Of a DNA stretch of 8,319 nt, positions 6,599-8,319 are shown piece after piece. This DNA is from an uncultured Prevotella sp. (GTDB lineage: Bacteria > Bacteroidota > Bacteroidia > Bacteroidales > Bacteroidaceae). Where the stretch lies: NCBI GenBank assembly GCA_934230685.1, contig CAKQFF010000082.1:1-8319 (forward strand). The letters are read 5' to 3'. Position 1 is the first letter of the stretch, and every line of letters begins with the position of its first letter. Made by a program: the position numbers and the translations under genes. The notes below the pieces were generated by a model that did not search any database, was not told where the DNA came from, and saw nothing but the letters and a program-made list of their open reading frames with translations.

Positions 6599-6603
6599 CT
6601 CCT
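6599..6603 (-). promoter_or_regulatory. Strong Shine-Dalgarno for the beta-barrel gene
   Basis: AGGAG on the minus strand lies 5 nt before the ATG at 6593. Such a strong site is unusual among its neighbours and suggests high expression of the barrel protein. Confidence 0.65.
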
Positions 6604-6632
6604 GTTCTTGTATATGTTTTTTGTATGTTTTA

Positions 6633-6651
6633 CCGTCGGTTTTATCGGCGG
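6633..6651. promoter_or_regulatory. Small inverted repeat in the leader of the beta-barrel gene
   Basis: CCGTCG (6633-6638) and CGGCGG (6646-6651) form a six-pair stem with a 7-nt loop; one position is G-T on the plus strand and a C-A mismatch on the minus strand. No T-run follows on the minus strand, so it is not a convincing terminator. Lying about 40-58 nt before the barrel start codon, it could be a leader hairpin or an operator. Confidence 0.3.
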
Positions 6652-6702
6652 ATTCAACATTAAGACGCGGACATGGAAGAAAACCCTTAGTCGCTCCTCA
6701 TA

Positions 6703-6728
6703 AATTTTTTCAGAAAACGTAAAAAATT
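6703..6728 (-). terminator. Possible weak AT-rich terminator after the helicase-methyltransferase gene
   Basis: AATTTTTT (6703-6710) and AAAAAATT (6721-6728) are a perfect 8-bp inverted repeat with a 10-nt spacer, beginning 10 bp past the TGA at 6739-6741. A stem made only of A-T pairs is weak, so this is a tentative call; no GC-rich terminator was found in this 145-bp gap. Confidence 0.25.
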
Positions 6729-6738
6729 GGCTTTGTTC

Positions 6739-8319
6739 TCAGCAGGCACGCATTTTCTTGAACACCCTGTATGAGCGCAGCCTGTCGTCATCCTCCGGCT
6801 GTAGCACGAAGAACAGGTGGTCGTTGTCAGGATTGTCAGACATCATCCTCTTTATTTTGTTTGCCAGAGATTCTGCCTCTTCACCGTTTATACAGGCAAA
6901 GAAGTGCGAGAAGCTGAAAATAGTGAGTGACGAGCATCCTGGTGAGGGGTTTACAGGTGAAGGATTATCGGCAATCTCATCAATTGAGTCTACAAATCGC
7001 CAACTGAGATTGTTTGTCGTCTTTATTCCTTGCATTTCTTTCTCAGCCTTGGCTCTCATAGCCTCCGACACATCGATTCCGATGTATTCAATAGCCAATG
7101 TACTCCCACTCCTTTTCTCCTCTTCCATGGCTTTTGCCAAAGCTACTCCGCATGTAGCCGGACCGCATCCAAAGTCAATCATCCTCACTCGCATGTCGTG
7201 TCTTGCTGCAATGTCGTTTATTTCCGCCATGTGCGAGCGATACTGTTGTTTGGCTTTCTCGATGCGTTCGGGCATGAGGTAATGGCAATAGATTTCCACC
7301 TGGTCGGCAGCAGTGAGCGTGATGGATTGCTGTAGGGTTTTGCTGTAGGCCATCAGTCCGTGTGAGAAGTTGGAGCGGCCGTAGTTGATGAACACCAGAT
7401 TGGCGTCGCGGTTGTTGCCAAATAGAATGTCGTCCTCGCCGTTTGTTGCGCTTGCTTTAGGTAGGGAGAATTTGCCCTCGCAATACTGCTCCATGGGAAT
7501 ATTGATGTAAGCCGACTTGCTCTTTGCATACTCCAAGAGTTTGTAGAAGGTGAAGTTCTCGCGCAGGATGTCCGGGTTGCCTACGAGTATCAGGTGCAGC
7601 CTGGCACGTGTCATAGCCACATTCAGTTTCCTGTCCACCACCATTCCGTCCTCCTCAAACACATTGTTTGTGAGAAAGTTGAGCTGGTAGGGCTGTTGCA
7701 CGGTGAAGCCATAGATGATATAGTCGCGCTGGCTGCCTTGATAACGCTCTACAGTGTCAATTGTTATGTTGTGGAGAGGGGCTATCTTGGAGCGGTCGAT
7801 AGCGTTGCGTATGGTGGCGATTTGGTTTCGGTAGGGCACGATGATGCCCACTGTTTGGTTCTCGTTAAACGAGTCCTTGTTGATATTGTAGATTTGCATT
7901 ACTGTTGCCGCAATCATTTCGGCTTCCACTTGGTTGGTTTTAGCCGATAGCGAAGTTCTTGGCTTTTGAGCGGCGACAAATGTGAGACGGTGGGTGCGCA
8001 GCATTTGCTCGATACCGTTGGCCGACTTGCATGTCTCCACTGGGAGAGTCTGATGTTGTAGCGGCACTACCTCTAGTCGGTTGCCATAGAATGCATAGTT
8101 GGGTAATTCGGCAATATCCTGGTGCATTCGCCCTTGTCGTGTGAGCATATATACAAAGCGTGGGTCGTAGCCATGAATGGTCTTAAACTGAGCGAGCAGT
8201 CTTTCGAATAAAGATAGCCTACAGTCTGTAAGCCCTATTTCGCGCAATTCGGGGTTGTTCACTTGCGATTCCTCTGTGGTCTGCTGTACGACTGCAGGCA
8301 ACTGCTTGTGGTCGCCTAT
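6739..8319 (-). CDS. Upf1/DNA2-type SF1 helicase fused to a SAM-dependent methyltransferase, partial
   Basis: C-terminal 526 residues of a larger protein; the reading frame is open to the window edge. The first residues, IGDHKQLPAVV, are helicase motif III (GDxxQLPP), so the Walker A and B motifs lie outside. Further SF1B landmarks follow: LTRQGRMHQDIA at about 59-70 (the Upf1 QYRMH region), VGIIVPYRNQ at 157-166, VERYQGSQRDYII at 190-202 (motif V; Gln where QGxE relatives have Glu) and KLNVAMTRARLHLILVGN at 231-248 (motif VI with the arginine finger region). After a linker of about 120 residues comes a class I methyltransferase fold: MIDFGCGPATCGVALA at 380-395 (SAM-binding motif I), EYIGIDVSEAM at 411-421 (acidic motif II) and FSFSHFFACI near 468-477. 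The helicase would unwind nucleic acid and the second domain would methylate an unidentified substrate. A low-complexity NPSPVNPSP insert lies in the methyltransferase part. Function could be RNA processing, repair or phage defence. Confidence 0.85.
   Translation of the reverse strand: MGDHKQLPAVVQQTTEESQVNNPELREIGLTDCRLSLFERLLAQFKTIHGYDPRFVYMLTRQGRMHQDIAELPNYAFYGNRLEVVPLQHQTLPVETCKSANGIEQMLRTHRLTFVAAQKPRTSLSAKTNQVEAEMIAATVMQIYNINKDSFNENQTVGIIVPYRNQIATIRNAIDRSKIAPLHNITIDTVERYQGSQRDYIIYGFTVQQPYQLNFLTNNVFEEDGMVVDRKLNVAMTRARLHLILVGNPDILRENFTFYKLLEYAKSKSAYINIPMEQYCEGKFSLPKASATNGEDDILFGNNRDANLVFINYGRSNFSHGLMAYSKTLQQSITLTAADQVEIYCHYLMPERIEKAKQQYRSHMAEINDIAARHDMRVRMIDFGCGPATCGVALAKAMEEEKRSGSTLAIEYIGIDVSEAMRAKAEKEMQGIKTTNNLSWRFVDSIDEIADNPSPVNPSPGCSSLTIFSFSHFFACINGEEAESLANKIKRMMSDNPDNDHLFFVLQPEDDDRLRSYRVFKKMRAC

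Noticed and set aside
6655..6662. TAATGTTG as a -7 promoter box for the beta-barrel gene
   Set aside because: It has one mismatch to TAnnTTTG and no TTTG at 19-21 nt upstream; the nearest T-rich tetramer is at 17 nt. The true promoter of this unit was not identified.
6758..7282. 174-codon open frame on the plus strand
   Set aside because: It is antisense to the methyltransferase region, has no recognisable domain, and all its conserved-looking content is explained by the minus-strand gene.
8299..8301. TTG as start of the helicase-methyltransferase gene
   Set aside because: The frame stays open upstream to the window edge and the upstream codons spell IGDHKQ, completing helicase motif III. 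The TTG is an internal leucine codon and the gene is simply cut by the window.
1..8319. CRISPR array, tRNA, rRNA, or transposase gene
   Set aside because: No regularly spaced repeat series, no cloverleaf-like or rRNA-like sequence, and no transposase or integrase motifs were recognised on either strand.

Overview
The window looks like a chromosomal piece of a Bacteroidota genome, most likely Prevotella or a close relative (Bacteroidales). The grounds are an exact Bacteroidota-type promoter (TTTG, 20 nt, TAnnTTTG), a SusC-like TonB-dependent receptor with an STN domain paired with a DUF4249 lipoprotein, a Bacteroidetes-type ECF sigma factor with a DUF4974-like anti-sigma, and AT-rich leaders with weak ribosome binding sites. 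Genus is an inference from style. All eight recognised genes lie on the minus strand, so the region is described from high to low coordinates.

Right edge (8319 to 6739): the C-terminal part of a large UvrD-unlike, Upf1/DNA2-type superfamily 1 helicase. It is fused to a class I SAM-dependent methyltransferase domain. The gene runs off the window; the visible part begins inside helicase motif III.

Centre (6593 to 1298): a five-gene cell-surface signalling and uptake cluster. In order it holds a small outer-membrane beta-barrel, an ECF sigma factor (5 bp later), a very short single-pass anti-sigma factor, an 880-residue TonB-dependent receptor, and a DUF4249 lipoprotein. The gaps are 5, 62, 70 and 29 bp, which suggests one transcription unit. 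By analogy with FecA/FecR/FecI systems, ligand binding at the receptor would be passed through its periplasmic STN domain to the anti-sigma, releasing the sigma factor. The anti-sigma lacks the usual central FecR domain, and a tandem duplication of 21-25 bp separates it from the sigma gene. The ligand cannot be read from the sequence.

Left (1218 to 128): a separate redox pair behind its own near-perfect promoter. It holds a compact cytoplasmic nitroreductase and, 23 bp later, a secreted thioredoxin-fold protein with a CPWC active site. Between this promoter and the DUF4249 gene lie two 18-bp direct repeats with 20-bp period, nested inside a 9-bp inverted repeat.

Left edge (1 to 127): no gene, but a GC-rich double-hairpin sequence and a TTTTGATACACCCTC motif that look like a dispersed repeat or mobile-element remnant. 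No rRNA, tRNA, CRISPR array or transposase gene was seen. No stretch longer than about 150 bp lacks a gene.
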